This document shows, one piece after another, positions 22,441-35,100 of a stretch of DNA of 64,000 nucleotides. This stretch comes from Camellia lanceoleosa (lineage: Eukaryota; Streptophyta; Magnoliopsida; Ericales; Theaceae): NCBI GenBank assembly GCA_025200525.1, contig CM045761.1:42788190-42852189 (forward strand). Reading direction: 5' to 3'. Numbering within the stretch: the stretch's first letter is position 1; every line of letters starts with the position of its first letter. Under the pieces are notes generated by a model. That model ran no database searches. It was not told the origin of the DNA and worked only from the letters and a program-made list of their open reading frames with translations. Position numbers and translations under genes: made by a program.

Positions 22441-22652
22441 GGCAGGCCAACAGGCCACCCCCTTCCTTCAAAAACAAAGCCACAAGCTCTTGGTCTACAA
22501 CCAAGCACAAAACAGACAAGTTGAGAGGCTCCAAGGCAAGGCGCACAGCCGAGACCTTTAGAAACTCAAAACGAACACAAGCATGGATGATCATCGAGTG
22601 TTCAAACGATGACGTCCAAGTCTTGAGAACGGTCAAAAATGGGGTGTCTACA

Positions 22653-24632
22653 CTCCCCAATGTAGAAGGCATCTTTTGATGCCTTGTACATCTATAGGAC
22701 ATGCACAACAACATCATCGTACTTCATGCATTTGTCAAGCTCGATCTCACCGATTCTCAATGTATTTAATAAATGTCAGAAAGGTGTTTGTCACAGGTAA
22801 CCGAGTTGTGCTTGTGTGAATTTGGTGCTTTTCATTAATTTCACTAGGCCAATCATGTTAGATTTGTAGTTGACATGGCGCATATCAACATTGTTGCTAG
22901 TATTTGCATGTGGGCTTTTTTTATTAACATGATATTCACTTCTTTTTCACTTTGAGATTTTTTTTCTGTGCAATATCTACAAAATAGAGCATAAAATTTA
23001 AGACAAGACTCATGCGATTAGAATAGATAACAAGTGGTATATGTTGGCAACAACATCAGTTATATCAACATTCAACATAATGATGTTTACAGTGATAGTT
23101 GGTGGATGTGAACATTCACAATGGTGCACATATGTGAATGTCAACATCTAGGTCAACAGACTGATATGCATATTCACATCTATCCATGGATGTGGAGTTC
23201 CACTGTTGTAGCATAAACACAGTGTGCATAGTGTGTGTGTAAAGATCACTGTGTGTTGATACAACCATGAAAAACATTTAAGAACATGCTAATGTTAACC
23301 AAAACAGATCAATTTATGTTGTGAACATTCTCACTACTACTTTCGATGCCAATGCACAAACTCATTACAATCATGCAATGCCAATGTTATAGTTCAACCT
23401 CAAAATTAAAATGCAGTTTCAAACATGGAATAACAAAACTGATATGTTTCCTCTAAACACAGTGGTGAATGTTCACAAAGTGTCTAATCAATTTACATAT
23501 GTTATGAATGTTTACAACATAATTATATCTAACAACAATATCTCACACAAGCAAGTTAGATTACGATTCTTTGTTTGCATGTGCATGTTCATTATTGTTA
23601 ACAAAAACAATATTAGGGGCAAAAACAGTAGCAATATGAAATTACACACATTGTATGCATAGAAACAGGAGATATGAGTGGAAGTTCATATTGGTGCAAT
23701 TTGAATAGGACATTCACATGATAAAAAAAAAACAAGAAGAAGAATAACATCTGCAATATTTGGCTTGGCCCAACATATTGACTACGACATTCAATTTGAA
23801 TAGGACATTTACATGAGCTTCCACATTTGTCAAATGCTAACCCAACATATCAAATTATGTTATGAACATTCACACTTTTAATATAGATGACAATGCGTAT
23901 ACTTATTACAGTCATGCAATGCCAATGTTACAGTGCAACATTAAAATTGAAAGACATTTTAAAATATTAAAGTTGACATGGAAATAACAAAAGTTCGACC
24001 ACGATTCTTTGCTTTCATGTGAATGTTCAATAGTATTAACAACAACAATATTAGGGCTAAGAATAGTCTGAATGTTCACATATGAGTATCATACAACAAC
24101 ACCATAGTGGAAACAACTGTGTTGGTCCATATATTTTTTCTCCATGTGAATGTTCACTACTATTAACATACAAGCTGTTACTGCAATTTTTTTTGGGGGT
24201 CAGGGTTTCACATTCAACTACTATTAGTGTCAATAACAACAATTGAAAAACAATGGGAATAACAACAATAGTATGAACTTCACACATTACACAAATAGGA
24301 TCAATAAATTTGGTTGACAGTTGAAATTAAAAAAAAAAAAAACCAAAAAAAACAGAGGATTACAGTTTGTAAATAAGATTTGTGATGAACACTTATGTTT
24401 TTTTACCATTTTTGATGATTTGGGTTAACACAAATGAGACAATGAGATGGTGGTGATTCTGGCGAAACAACACTAATAATGGGTAATAAGAGCGACAATA
24501 CGATGGGATTCACGGTGTTTGTGACGCTTGCGTTGCCAATGATGCGACGATGAGACAATGCAACAATGGCGGTTTCCAACGAATTGGCGGTAATCACCAC
24601 GTGGCGATGATAGGCTTCACGGTGCTGCTGAA
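22653..24632. other. AT-rich sequence between two LTRs, with a diverged internal duplication
   Basis: No convincing gene. Stretches at about 23,340-23,660 and 23,870-24,090 are diverged direct copies sharing ATTACARTCATGCAATGCCA and AACAATATTAGGG, and the motif GAATGTTCAC recurs throughout. The last 230 bp (about 24,400-24,632) are more GC-rich and have an open minus frame (24,600-24,403) of unknown nature. That frame is cut by the solo LTR. Confidence 0.5.
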
Positions 24633-27600
24633 TGTAGACTCGACTTTTTCGCGCCCCCTTTCAGAGAGCTCGAATCGATCCTACAGTTCGGACTCCTATC
24701 ATGGTTCTGAATCTAATCTCACAAAGTGCAATGCGAGACTGATAAACACCAAATAGTCCAATCCGCCAAATCATTTGGGAAAATCGATTTTGAATCAAAT
24801 AATGCCAAAATTGGACTGCTTTGCCAGATTACAGAGTTGCCACCTAAATATTTTATTTTTGCAAAATTTAGGAAACCCTGACTCGTGCCAAATGCCACGT
24901 GTCTGTCATCACCAAAGTTGCTTCGGCTCGGGAACTTGGGTACGAGAGGGGAAGGTTTTGAAATGAGCACCCTCGTTCGTCTGATCAAAGATCGGCCTCT
25001 ACTAAGCATGCTATGCTGTTTGATAAACACATGTGTTCTTATTCTGATTATTAGCTAACTTTACTATGTGACGCACACATACAAGTATAGACTAAAATTG
25101 CAAGAATTTGAACAAATTCAACTCATGTTTGTTTTCGAAAATGGTTTGAAATTGTCACCCTCAAGTGGGCTAAAACGCGGATTTGCCACCCTTAAGTGGG
25201 CTTAAAACATGATTTGCTACTTCGCAAAGTGGGCTTAAAACATATATTCGTCGAATTGTTCCAATTCAAGTAATCAAGCCTTCATCCATAGTCATTCATG
25301 CAGTTTAGTATTTAAGCAAATAGCCTCGTGGCAAGCATATGAAACATGGTAACACCCACACTCATACAAGTATGCTAAAGCGTAAAACTTACAGTGTACT
25401 CCAAGCCAAAACAAAATCTAGTTAGAAATAATACATGATCCTAACTATGTTAGATGACTAATGCAACACATACAATAATGCAATTAATAGGCTCGGCTAC
25501 TAATATGGCATATGATACAATTTGAACAACATGTGATAAACACGTATTCAAAAAAGTATATTGAAATACAATGCAGTTTGAATGATACGCCGAGCCTCGG
25601 TGCATGCAAGACAAATGAATGATGCAAACATGCAAACATAAGGTATGCTAATTGAAATATGTCCCTAATCTAACCATCGAAAGTGGGTAAATAAAATAGA
25701 GAAAGACATAGGGTTAGAAGACATGAACACACACACGCATGCACATTTATTACAACATTATGCCCTCGCAAAGGAGGGTCCGAATAAATAAGCTAAGCTA
25801 CACTAAGCTAAGCTAAGCTAATTATTACAAAACAAAACTAATTAACTATTCTAGCTAATTATTACAACATAATTGAATAACTAGCTATGCTAAGCTAATT
25901 AAAATATTACAAAATGAATTGAATGATTAGCTACGCTAACTAACTAGTAAAGCAATTTAAACGGCCTCAAGGGACGAGGGATGTATGCATGCTAGGTTGC
26001 TTCCTCCTAAAATGCTCTTGCCTTGCCATCGGATGCCTCTGTTTGCACTCATTTGATCTTGGAAAATTGCACCAACTTCCAGATTGCCTCTGCTCCAACA
26101 CAGGAACACAATTGCACAAAACTCACTGGTGGCCGGTCGGCTACAAAAAGTGGCTGTCGGCCACCTTAACTGGCCAGTCGGCTAATTTAAGTGGCCGATC
26201 GGCTACTGCAAGTGGCCGATCGGCCACCTCCTATTTTCTGGACTTCTGTTTTTGCTGCAACAGAGAGCAATAGAGGCAAAACAAAGCATTTTCAAGGAAT
26301 GTGTGTACTGCTACACTCCTTATCATTTCTCAAGCTCAAAGGAGTGTAGCTTTTGGCTCTCAAGCCATCAACCAATAATTTTCAATGCATGATGGCTAGA
26401 AAACCAAGTTCGTACAAGCTTAATGAATGAACAAATAAGACTCAAAGAACCACCACTCTATCATGCATGATTAAGGGTGACGGTGACCAAGAAACGTGAC
26501 ACGTTTCATCACTTTGAGTATGAAACGTCCCACAATTCTTGTGTTTGGATTAACGTCCGATCCAAACACATGCAATGCAACACAACATGCTTAACTTGCT
26601 CAAGTTTTACTTGTCATGTTTTATTTACACATTTTACATTACCGATTAGTCCTTTAACCGATTAAGTCCAAAATGAGAGTCCTCTAATTGGAAAGAGGGC
26701 TTAAGCCACAAGTACCTTGAGCATGAAAGAGGCCTCATGTTGTTGGTTAGTAGAAACCCTCAAGAGAGGATTAAAACCATTAGGCATGAGAGCCTTAATT
26801 TCACACTCAAGCCAACAAAGGGCTCAAGACCACTTTCAAAACAAAGTAAAAAGTGAAGAATAGAGGGAGGTTGCAGATATTTTAATGCTGAAATGACATG
26901 CAAAAAGACACTAAATCATGCAAGCAACACATGCAAGTCATGCTAAGAGCCTAAAGCATTAAGCTAGTGAAGATCATAACACTATAAGCATGCAACACAA
27001 AGCTCAATTGACTAAACCAGCTCTAGACAGAGTTAAAACATGCGAAAACAGTGGCTAAAACATGCTGAGATCGAAGCACAAAAGACTAGAAAAACATGCT
27101 CACATGTTAGCTTGCAAACAAGACTCAAAACACAACTCTCAAAGCAATGAAAGAGTGAAATAAGTGAGATTGTGACAGAGTTACATACATTGAAATCATA
27201 TGTAAAATGATGCTATAACATGCAAGCCACTCAAACTCTTCATGCTTAAAGTCTTAAAACAATGAGCTAGTGAAGATCATTACACTATAGCCATGCAATA
27301 CAAGCCTCAAAGGACTTAACCAGCTCAAAATAGAGTTAAAGTAGACCAAAATATTAGCTAAAACAACCTAAAGTTAAGCTAACACAAGCTACAAAAATAG
27401 GCTAAACCATTAGGCATGCTAGACTAATAAGCAAAATTGCACTACAAGTACAAAAAGCAAGCAACAAATGCTCCAACTAACCCAAAACATAGTTGAAACA
27501 TGTAAAAACAGAGCCTAAAACATGCTTGAACTAAGCTAACGCAAGCTACAAAATCAAGCTAATATGCGAAGCTAACTAGGCATGCAAGAGAGACACAAGG

Positions 27601-28549
27601 AATAGAGGCTAACTCCTCCATTTTTGGACTTCAAAACATACTTTTTACTACTAAAATAACTCTAAATTTCAGTGGTTTAAAGGCCCAAAAATTTTGATGT
27701 AAAGGTAGTAAGAAATGGCACAAAAGGCTTCACAAGCCAAAGAGCAAAAAGAGGAGACAACCCCCTAACTCACCAAGACTTAAACCTCCATTTTGAAACC
27801 TTAAAAATAGTTTTTTATGGTTGAAAAACCAGGTCAAAACAGTGTAAAAAGATAGCCAAGCAAGCAACTAAAACAAAGCTTAAATGGGGTAAGCCTTATA
27901 CCTTTAAAGCACAACACTAAACAGTCACAATTCTGAGCTAAAACCAGCCTTAGGAGCTTAAACCAAGCCTCAAAGAACCTCAGCTCCAAGATGAAGATGT
28001 TTGGCTAAGGCTCTTAATGCAAAAGTGTAGAGAATTCTCACTTTCAAGCATAAAACAAGAAGAGAGAGAGAGGGAAAAATTTGCTCCAAATTGTGTAACC
28101 CTCTAAAATGGGGGAGAGACCTCCCCTTATATAGAAAATCAAGCTAAAGGCTTGCATTCATTTTTCCATACACGTGTATGGAGATGAGCATCAGTGAACA
28201 ACAGCTGGCAAATAAATATCTGAAAAAGGAGAAAAATGGTCGTCGGCCATCAATGTAGCCGACCGGCCATCAACATAGCCGACCGGCCACTACTGGTGGC
28301 CGATAGGAACAAGTCATGGCCGGCAGGCTAAGGGGATGACTGATAGGTCACCCATTCCTCCAGAAGTGAAGCAACAAACTCTTGGCCCACAACCAAGCAC
28401 AAAACAGACAAGATTAGAGGCTCCAAAGCAAAGCGCTCAACCGAAACCTTCAGGGACTCAAAGCGAACACGAGCGAGTACAATCATCGGGTGTTCAAATG
28501 ATGACGTCCAAGTCTTGAGGTCGGTCAAAAATGGGGTGTCTACACTGAA
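24628..28549 (-). mobile_element. Solo LTR of an Ogre-related element with 5-bp duplication CTGAA
   Basis: The LTR is 24,633-28,544 (3,912 bp), starts TGTAGAC and ends GTCTACA, and is flanked by CTGAA at 24,628-24,632 and 28,545-28,549. It follows the 5' LTR along its length but is clearly more diverged from it than the two LTRs of the first element are from each other, so it is an older or separate subfamily. It keeps the TATA box (28,125-28,134), the G-box palindrome (28,171-28,176), two GGCC clusters (26,125-26,232; 28,236-28,340) and the U5 triplication. With no internal region and an intact duplication, it formed by LTR-LTR recombination. Confidence 0.95.
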
Positions 28550-30516
28550 GTTTGGGTTGCAACAGATGGGACGATGAAATGATGTGATGATGTCGGATTT
28601 TGGTGACCGATTGTGATTATAGTGAAGAACAGAGCGGAGACAATAGGAGAGATGAAATGTTAGGGATTGATGACCAAGGGTTTGGGATTTTGAAAGGGGA
28701 GATATATCTGACGAGATCGTTGCTTAACTGATTCTATGTTTTAATTCAAACATACAGAAACATGAGAGAGGCTTGAGGGGCTTTTTGGTCCTATTACACT
28801 GAATGGGACCTGATGGGATAATCAAAAAATGTTTGGATTTTATGGTATAAAATTCTTAGGAAGGGGATTTATAAAAAAAACTCTCATTAAAAATAATAGG
28901 CTAATAATATATTTGTATAATGTTTTATGTTGAAAAATATAGAAAAACTTATAATTTATTGTACTTTTAAAAATTAATTATCAATTAATTAAAAAATTTA
29001 TGACTTTAATTATTAATATTAATAAAATTTATCATTGATCTCTAATTATTTTTTTAGAGGTACAATGGCATGTTATTTTCTTGAAAATATAAAGGTAAAA
29101 GAGATGAAATTTTAGGGTAAATAATATTTTTAATTAAATTTAATATTTTAGCTAAGGACTTTGGTGAATTGTCAATTTTTCAAAAAAAAAAAAAAAAAAA
29201 AAATCATTTATAAGAGATGAGAAGTGAAGTACATTTTGCATAATATCATTGTATTTACAAAAATAAAAGGAAAGTGTAAATTTTTTAAAAAGGAAACATG
29301 AGTGTATTGTTGTTGCATGAAAATGTGGGACTTGTCATAAAAACAATTTTTGCTTTTATTTACTCTCTTCTTCTTTCTTCTTCTTCTTCTATTTTTTTAC
29401 AGGATTATTTGGAGTAAAAAATTTAAATTATTCATCTAGTTAAACAAATTTATTGTAAAATTTATAAAGAATTATTTATTTTATTAATTATATTTTGTAA
29501 TTATTATTGAAAGGGTTTTATTTATTTGATCAAAAAATATTCATGCCTATGTTTAGCAACATGGATCAAAGTTTTCCAAATTTAACAGATGACTTTCATA
29601 TTGTCGAGAAGAGAGCATAAATATAATTCAGTCATACAACCTCAATAAGTTATCAAGTGATGGAGGACATCATAGAAACAACTTTGAGCTTAAATTGGAT
29701 TACAATTTCAGCCAAAATCATCCTTACCCAGCCAATGAAATTTAAGAATTATTTTTGGGTAAATTCTTAATTTTACACACATGTACAACATTATAGTTTG
29801 TAGTTGGCTAATTTCCATGATTTGTTTTATGAATGAATCTCTACTATTTTGTCAAAAAAAAAAAAAAAACCCCAAACCAAAACAAAACAAAAAAACTAGA
29901 GGTAAAAAAATTCCATGGCTAATTCCAACATAAAGCCAGGGGATTAGGAGTTCAGATTGTTAATCATCCCTCTTCCCTAACCTGTATATGTATTTTTTTT
30001 GTGAAATTAAATGATTAGTGTGCGAACAAACTTATTTATCAAATTATGTCAAAGCATGATTGCTAATCACATTTCTTAAACACTTGCAGAAAACAATGTA
30101 TTTTTCAACGTTAAGTGAAAAACATGATACACGCTTTAACATAATTTGAGATATAAGTCAATTTATACACTAGTTACACAAATTGGTCCGAACATCCAGT
30201 AATTAAAAAAAAAAATTGAATTAAAAAAAAAACCTAGTGCACCAACCCAAGAAGGGGGGATTGAAAGCCTAGTGTGCAAACAGACATTTAAATAGATCTT
30301 GCCACAAGGAGGCAGGAGATTTGGAAGGGGTGGAATGGAGAAAGAAATGATATATACACAAAATGCTATATATATATAATAACCACCAAATCTTCACCAG
30401 ACACCAAAGAGTTAATCTAGAAGTTTTTGGCACCAAAAAAAAAAGTTTGGGTAATTGGGAAACAAGAGTGAAAGGGGCAACGGGGTAATTACATGTGATC
30501 TATATTCTTCGACCAC
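28550..30516. other. AT-rich intergenic sequence
   Basis: The first 150 bp continue the GC-richer gene-like segment that the solo LTR interrupts. The remainder is AT-rich with long A and T runs. Around 29,540-29,868 the sequence looks like an mRNA 3' end: a short open stretch, then an AT-rich tail with ATGAATGAA and a run of about 16 A. That could be a small retrocopy, but I cannot identify the source and see no target duplication. No other features. Confidence 0.4.
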
Positions 30517-31926
30517 CCGAGATTCGGGAGCTTCTATTTGCACACACATAATCCTCTTTGTGCACATCTTTCTCAGTTCACACACATAAAAAAATTAAAC
30601 CCAATTTGTTTTACTCACTGCACACACCTGTTTTCCAAATATACCCTCAAAGCCAAATTGTGCACACACACACACAATTGGTCCCCACCTCCATTGAAGA
30701 CCTCCTCATTGAAGCATTGCCATTACCAATGAAGAAAACTTTTGGAGATTTAGGTTAGTTTATTGATCTTAAAATCCTCATTTCTATCTCATTTGTAATT
30801 TGGGGTTTGTTTGAACCATTTTCGGATCGAACACATAGTCCACGTCGATGAATGATTTTGTGCTTCATTCGAAATGGGTTTTAAATTTTTTTTTTTTTTA
30901 GGAAAGTTTTTTTTTTAACCATTAATTATTAATTCGCAACTTCCGAAATAATGGTTTTTTTCAACTTCGAATGGATACTTTAATTTCTTCTTCTTCTTCT
31001 TCTTCTTCTTAATTAAAACACTTAATTATAAAGATTATTGTACTGTGTTCTTCTCATTTATTCTTTATTTGTTTGCCATTTTGCTGTTTTTGTACCATAA
31101 AGATTATATTTAAATTACTTATTGCAACTTAACCATGATGAAATTACTTAAGCTATAGTAACTTGGGCTTGAGCTAAATTCAGAAAACTACAATGATGAT
31201 CTTCTCATCTGTTTATTTACACACACACTTGGTATTTTTTATATGGATTTTTTGTAAGATGATGTTGTTGTAATAGTGGTTAACATTTTTCTTCTTACAA
31301 TGGAATGACAACAATGGTATTGTAATGACATTTTACTTTTTGAATGGAATGGTAATAGTGCTCGTTGATTTTGTAAGTGATATTTTCTTATTACAAATTT
31401 TAGAATGGTATTGTAATGGCGGAATTGATATTACAAATTTTAAACATTTTTAAACATGTGAATTGACATTATAAATTTTTAAACATTCACTAATATTAAA
31501 CATGTGAATGGCTATTTAAGTTACACATTTGGAAGATAAAATGAAAAAAAAAAATGTGCCTTCATTAATTAATGATTTTTCATTCCATTCGGAAGTTGAT
31601 TGAAATTTTCACTTCATTAAGTTGGTTTCGAAATTTTCATTCCATTAGTTGATTTAAAATTTTTACATTCATTTTGATTTGTCAATTCATTTTGACTTGA
31701 CAATCTTATGGCTTCACATCTTGAGCTTGAGGAAGACATACAGTGCACAAGCAAAATGAGGAAGACATTCAACGTGTGTGTATTGAGAGGGTGTGGTTGT
31801 GTGAATTGTGTGGGATGTCTATAATGGTAATTTTATTTAGGGACAAAATTGTAATAAAAAAAAAATTCATTAAGTGTGTGCAAAGAGTGTAATTGGTGTG
31901 TGCAAATAGAGGCTCCCCCGAGATTC
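30517..31926. mobile_element. Mutator-like element (non-autonomous) with 9-bp duplication, in the 3' region of the RBR gene
   Basis: The element is 30,526-31,917 (1,392 bp). Its ends are GGGAGCTTCTATTTGCACAC and, at the far end, the inverted equivalent with one mismatch over the first 20 bases. It is flanked by CCGAGATTC at 30,517-30,525 and 31,918-31,926. Nine-base duplications are typical of Mutator-like elements. The interior has no transposase. A short open stretch at about 30,690-30,755 (SIEDLLIEALPLP...) followed by an intron-like region could be a captured gene piece, but I cannot name it. Confidence 0.9.
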
Positions 31927-31964
31927 CCAGCTGCAGTGAGCATCGAACCATACTTGGTGAGCTG

Positions 31965-32154
31965 TCAATAATAATCATCTGACTCAGTGTCATAGTAGTC
32001 ATCGTAATCCTCCTCTTCATCATCATCCTCATCATCATCATCCTCATCCTCATCATCATACAATATATTATCCTCGTCCCAGAGCGGACATGAGCACGTC
32101 GCTGCCTTGTTCTTCCACTCAGCTCCACAAGTATAGCAAAACTCAAAACCACAC
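31965..32154 (-). CDS. RBR ligase gene, coding exon 3
   Basis: It completes RING2 (CGFEFCYTCGAEW) after the TAG acceptor and ends in a strongly acidic Asp/Glu/Tyr tail and TGA at 31,965-31,967. Its phase matches exon 2 exactly. The acidic tail is encoded by GAT/GAA repeats that look like a trinucleotide expansion. A Mutator-like element begins 39 bp further on. Confidence 0.93.
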
Positions 32155-35100
32155 CTACAAAAATCAAGCTCACCTATTAGATACAAAAGGTGTGCAAATA
32201 TGATAACGGAAACTGTAACATGGTTCTTTTTTTCCTTCCTAACAATTTAATTTCTGAAGTACCCACGATGAAGATGAGAGGAGGAAGACAATTGAGGGTT
32301 AACTAAAAAGTGAACTCCTACAACAAAATCAACTACTAAAACAACCCTAAAATGAATTCCTTCATTGTTTCAGCTTTTCGCAGCATTTTCTCATGGAAAC
32401 CAACATTGAACAATTTGGCAACTAAAACAGAATATACTACTACATTATTTCCTGGAAAATTGAATCCGGTGGGAAAGAAACAATAATGGCATCAATTGCC
32501 ACGTGTATTTAAGTCCAACCCCTTCCCCAAATCCCAAATCACAATTAAAAGAAAAAAAGGAGAAACATTTAACCAACAATTTGCCAATTCATGCAAATTG
32601 ATGAACATGGAATAATTGGTCAAAAAATTGCTGGAAGCAGAATCACCAAGTAATAGAGCAAAGAAATGGCCCTCTCTCCTCTCCCTCTTCTAATGAATTG
32701 TGACCTAAATTTTGATGGAGTTAACCATGTGAGATCATCTTTGGTCAGTTAATATTGGATTAACTACACCATGCAACCTTGGTCCAATGGTCAACTTTTT
32801 AGTAATCATGTAAGGTTTGTTTCCTGCTACACAAAATAAAGCACATGCAATTAATCTCTCATTGAAGCAACAACCAGAACCTGTAAATCCACGCAGCTCC
32901 CAAACTCCATGAAGACGGAAACTGAAAGAATGAAATAGATCACCAAACCATGACCTCGTGGTGGGAACACATGGTAATTTCCATTTACCAGGCAATTTAA
33001 CAGGTGAACAAGTTGCTGTGAAATCAAATTAACTACAAAGACACATAAATAAGCTATTAAAGCCACAAACTCTTGCAAATTCGGGCACATAATCAACAAC
33101 AATAGTGCAGGATTACTAAAGCCTCGTTTGACAAGTGGTGATTTTAGTCAAAAAGTCACTAAAAAAATCAAAAGGCCAACAACCTATACCAAAAAGTCAA
33201 AGATTCCATTTTCTCTCTATTTTTTTGCACATCTTTTCGTAAAAAATCAAAAAGTCATCCTAAACATACTAGTTTTTTTACATCATATTTTAGCCAAAAA
33301 GCCAAAAAGTTACTAAAAAAGCCTGTTCCCAAATGAGGCCTAAGAAAAAATTTAAAAAGTCAACGCATAAAACCAAATTAGAAAGTAGACTTGGGTGTAT
33401 GGTTTTCAGAAGAAAGATCAAAACCGACTGTGGTAACTGTAAAATATTTATAAGCATGATCATCTCGAGTATTAGCTAAAAGATCAAAACCAATGATTGT
33501 ACATGGGTCAAAATAGTTATGAAGTAATACATCAAAAGATAGCCTTTGTGAGTTTCTAACTAAAACAAAATATATAGCTGGATTCTCCGTATTAAATAGA
33601 TGCTGGAAGGACGAATGTCGCATGCACAGCATGGCTATTCAATGGATTTGTAAAATAATCAATACGGTTCAGATGCATAAATAATTAGCCGTATAGAAGT
33701 GCTACCATAAATAACAGCTATGATCTGATATTGAAGCCATAAATACAATCTTATTCTGCAAAAGTTGGGAAGATACTCAAATTTACTCCTTTTTTAAATA
33801 AATAAAAAATTATAAATAACTGGAAAGAAATCACGCACCTGCAAGTCATATGGTAGCACCCCGCAGCAAGTTCAATCATATGGTTGCACTTTACACATTG
33901 ACGCCACAGGTTCCGATCTGCAAGAGTCTTCAGCTTTGCATCCTCTACAGGGGGAAATGGATTTTCCCTTTTGTAGTCGAGGCAGCTCTTCTTGGCATGC
34001 CATGGAACTTTGCAATTGATACAGAAGAGGCCTTGACATTTTGTGCATTTCCTGACTCCGGATTGTTGAACACCAAGTAATGTCAACTTAGAATATTCCA
34101 AAACCTCACTTTTCGACATTAAGGCTGAGCACTTGGGATATGGGCAATAAATTTTCTCAGTGGCTGGAATGGAAGCTTCCTTAATGCGCTGGTTCATAAT
34201 CTCAATTAATTTACGAGTCAAAAATTTTCTGCAGCTCTCGATTTTCAGTTCAGAATTACAGCCTTCGTGAGGGCATTTGGGCAACATTCCATGAAGCAAC
34301 TTCACTTCTACATGCTGTTTCATACAAGAAAAGCAATAACGATGCAAACAACCAGCAACTGCAAACATCTGACCAACATCCACGTCCTCTAAACAAATTA
34401 CACAAGTCTCATGCATGTTCTTGGCAGAACTAGATTCAGAAGACCTGTTGACCTGAGAAACTATTGCCTCTCGCGCAAGCTTGAATGCAAATTTCATATC
34501 ATTCCGGGCTACAAGAGATGGGGCAGAGTACACAAATTTTTTTCGAAGTAGGGTCACCTGGCTAACTAATGTTGCAATCTTCCGTTGCTTGGGTGGCCAT
34601 CGACCAATAACCTGCATTGACCAATACAGTTTGTTATCTCGTATTTATAACTGGTTCCAGTACGATGGCACAAAGCATAGGTTGCTGAAACATTGTAAAC
34701 AGTCCAAAGATGACGAGAGAATCACACAAAAGAAAGGCAAATACCCAGCTTTCCAATAAAAATTCTCTGAACCTTTATTTAGAAAAATGAAGAGCAAGTA
34801 TATTAATATAATAATAGAAAATCACAAAACAAATCTGAAGGTAAAGGAAAAATTAAGGATCATTATAAGCACAATTTGACCGTTGATACAGAAATTCTAA
34901 AACTTAAAATACTACTTCACCATAAAATTGTCATAAAAGAGAGTTATGGGCAATTAGAGTTGAGAAAAAAATTTGCAGAGAAGTATTTGAGTTCATTGTT
35001 AGTTGGACAACAGAAAAACAGATTCATCTTCTATTATTTATCAAAAAGAAAAAAAATAGATTCATCTTCTATTCTCATTTCGGACACTGCGGATTGCATA

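Larger units (their letters stand above)
1..22652 (-). mobile_element. Tat/Ogre-type Ty3/gypsy LTR retrotransposon (left LTR cut by window)
   Basis: The segment 1-1,686 is repeated at 20,963-22,652, and both copies end GTCTACA. The right copy begins TGTAGAC at 18,726, so the LTRs have matching inverted ends. Gag-pol domains between them read on the minus strand, so the right LTR is the transcriptional 5' LTR. The internal region is about 17 kb. Tat-lineage assignment rests on the very long LTRs, a second RNase H domain between RT/RNase H and integrase, no chromodomain seen after integrase, and antisense genes between pol and the 3' LTR. By eye the first 360 aligned LTR bases differ at about 14 positions (about 4%), so the insertion is fairly recent. 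The coding region is heavily broken and the copy cannot be autonomous. The left target duplication lies outside the window; the five bases after the right end are CTCCC. Confidence 0.93.
18726..22652 (-). repeat. 5' LTR of the Ogre-type element (3,927 bp)
   Basis: Its ends are TGTAGAC (18,726) and GTCTACA (22,652). In element orientation the TATA-like box (22,160-22,169) is only about 480 bp from the LTR start, so R-U5 would be about 3.4 kb. The LTR contains a GGCC cluster in U3 (22,305-22,440), another in U5 (20,235-20,325), and a 30-33 bp triplicated unit at 19,250-19,345. It also holds a long TA-rich stretch with repeated AATTAACTA (19,900-20,060). Open frames within it are short and unrelated to known domains. 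Confidence 0.95.

Noticed and set aside
29540..29868. Possible processed retrocopy ending in a poly(A) run
   Set aside because: No parent gene recognised and no flanking duplication; A runs are common in this AT-rich stretch.
32735..33102. Overlapping minus-strand frames in RBR intron 2
   Set aside because: They lie inside a well-supported intron, overlap one another in different frames and show no domain.
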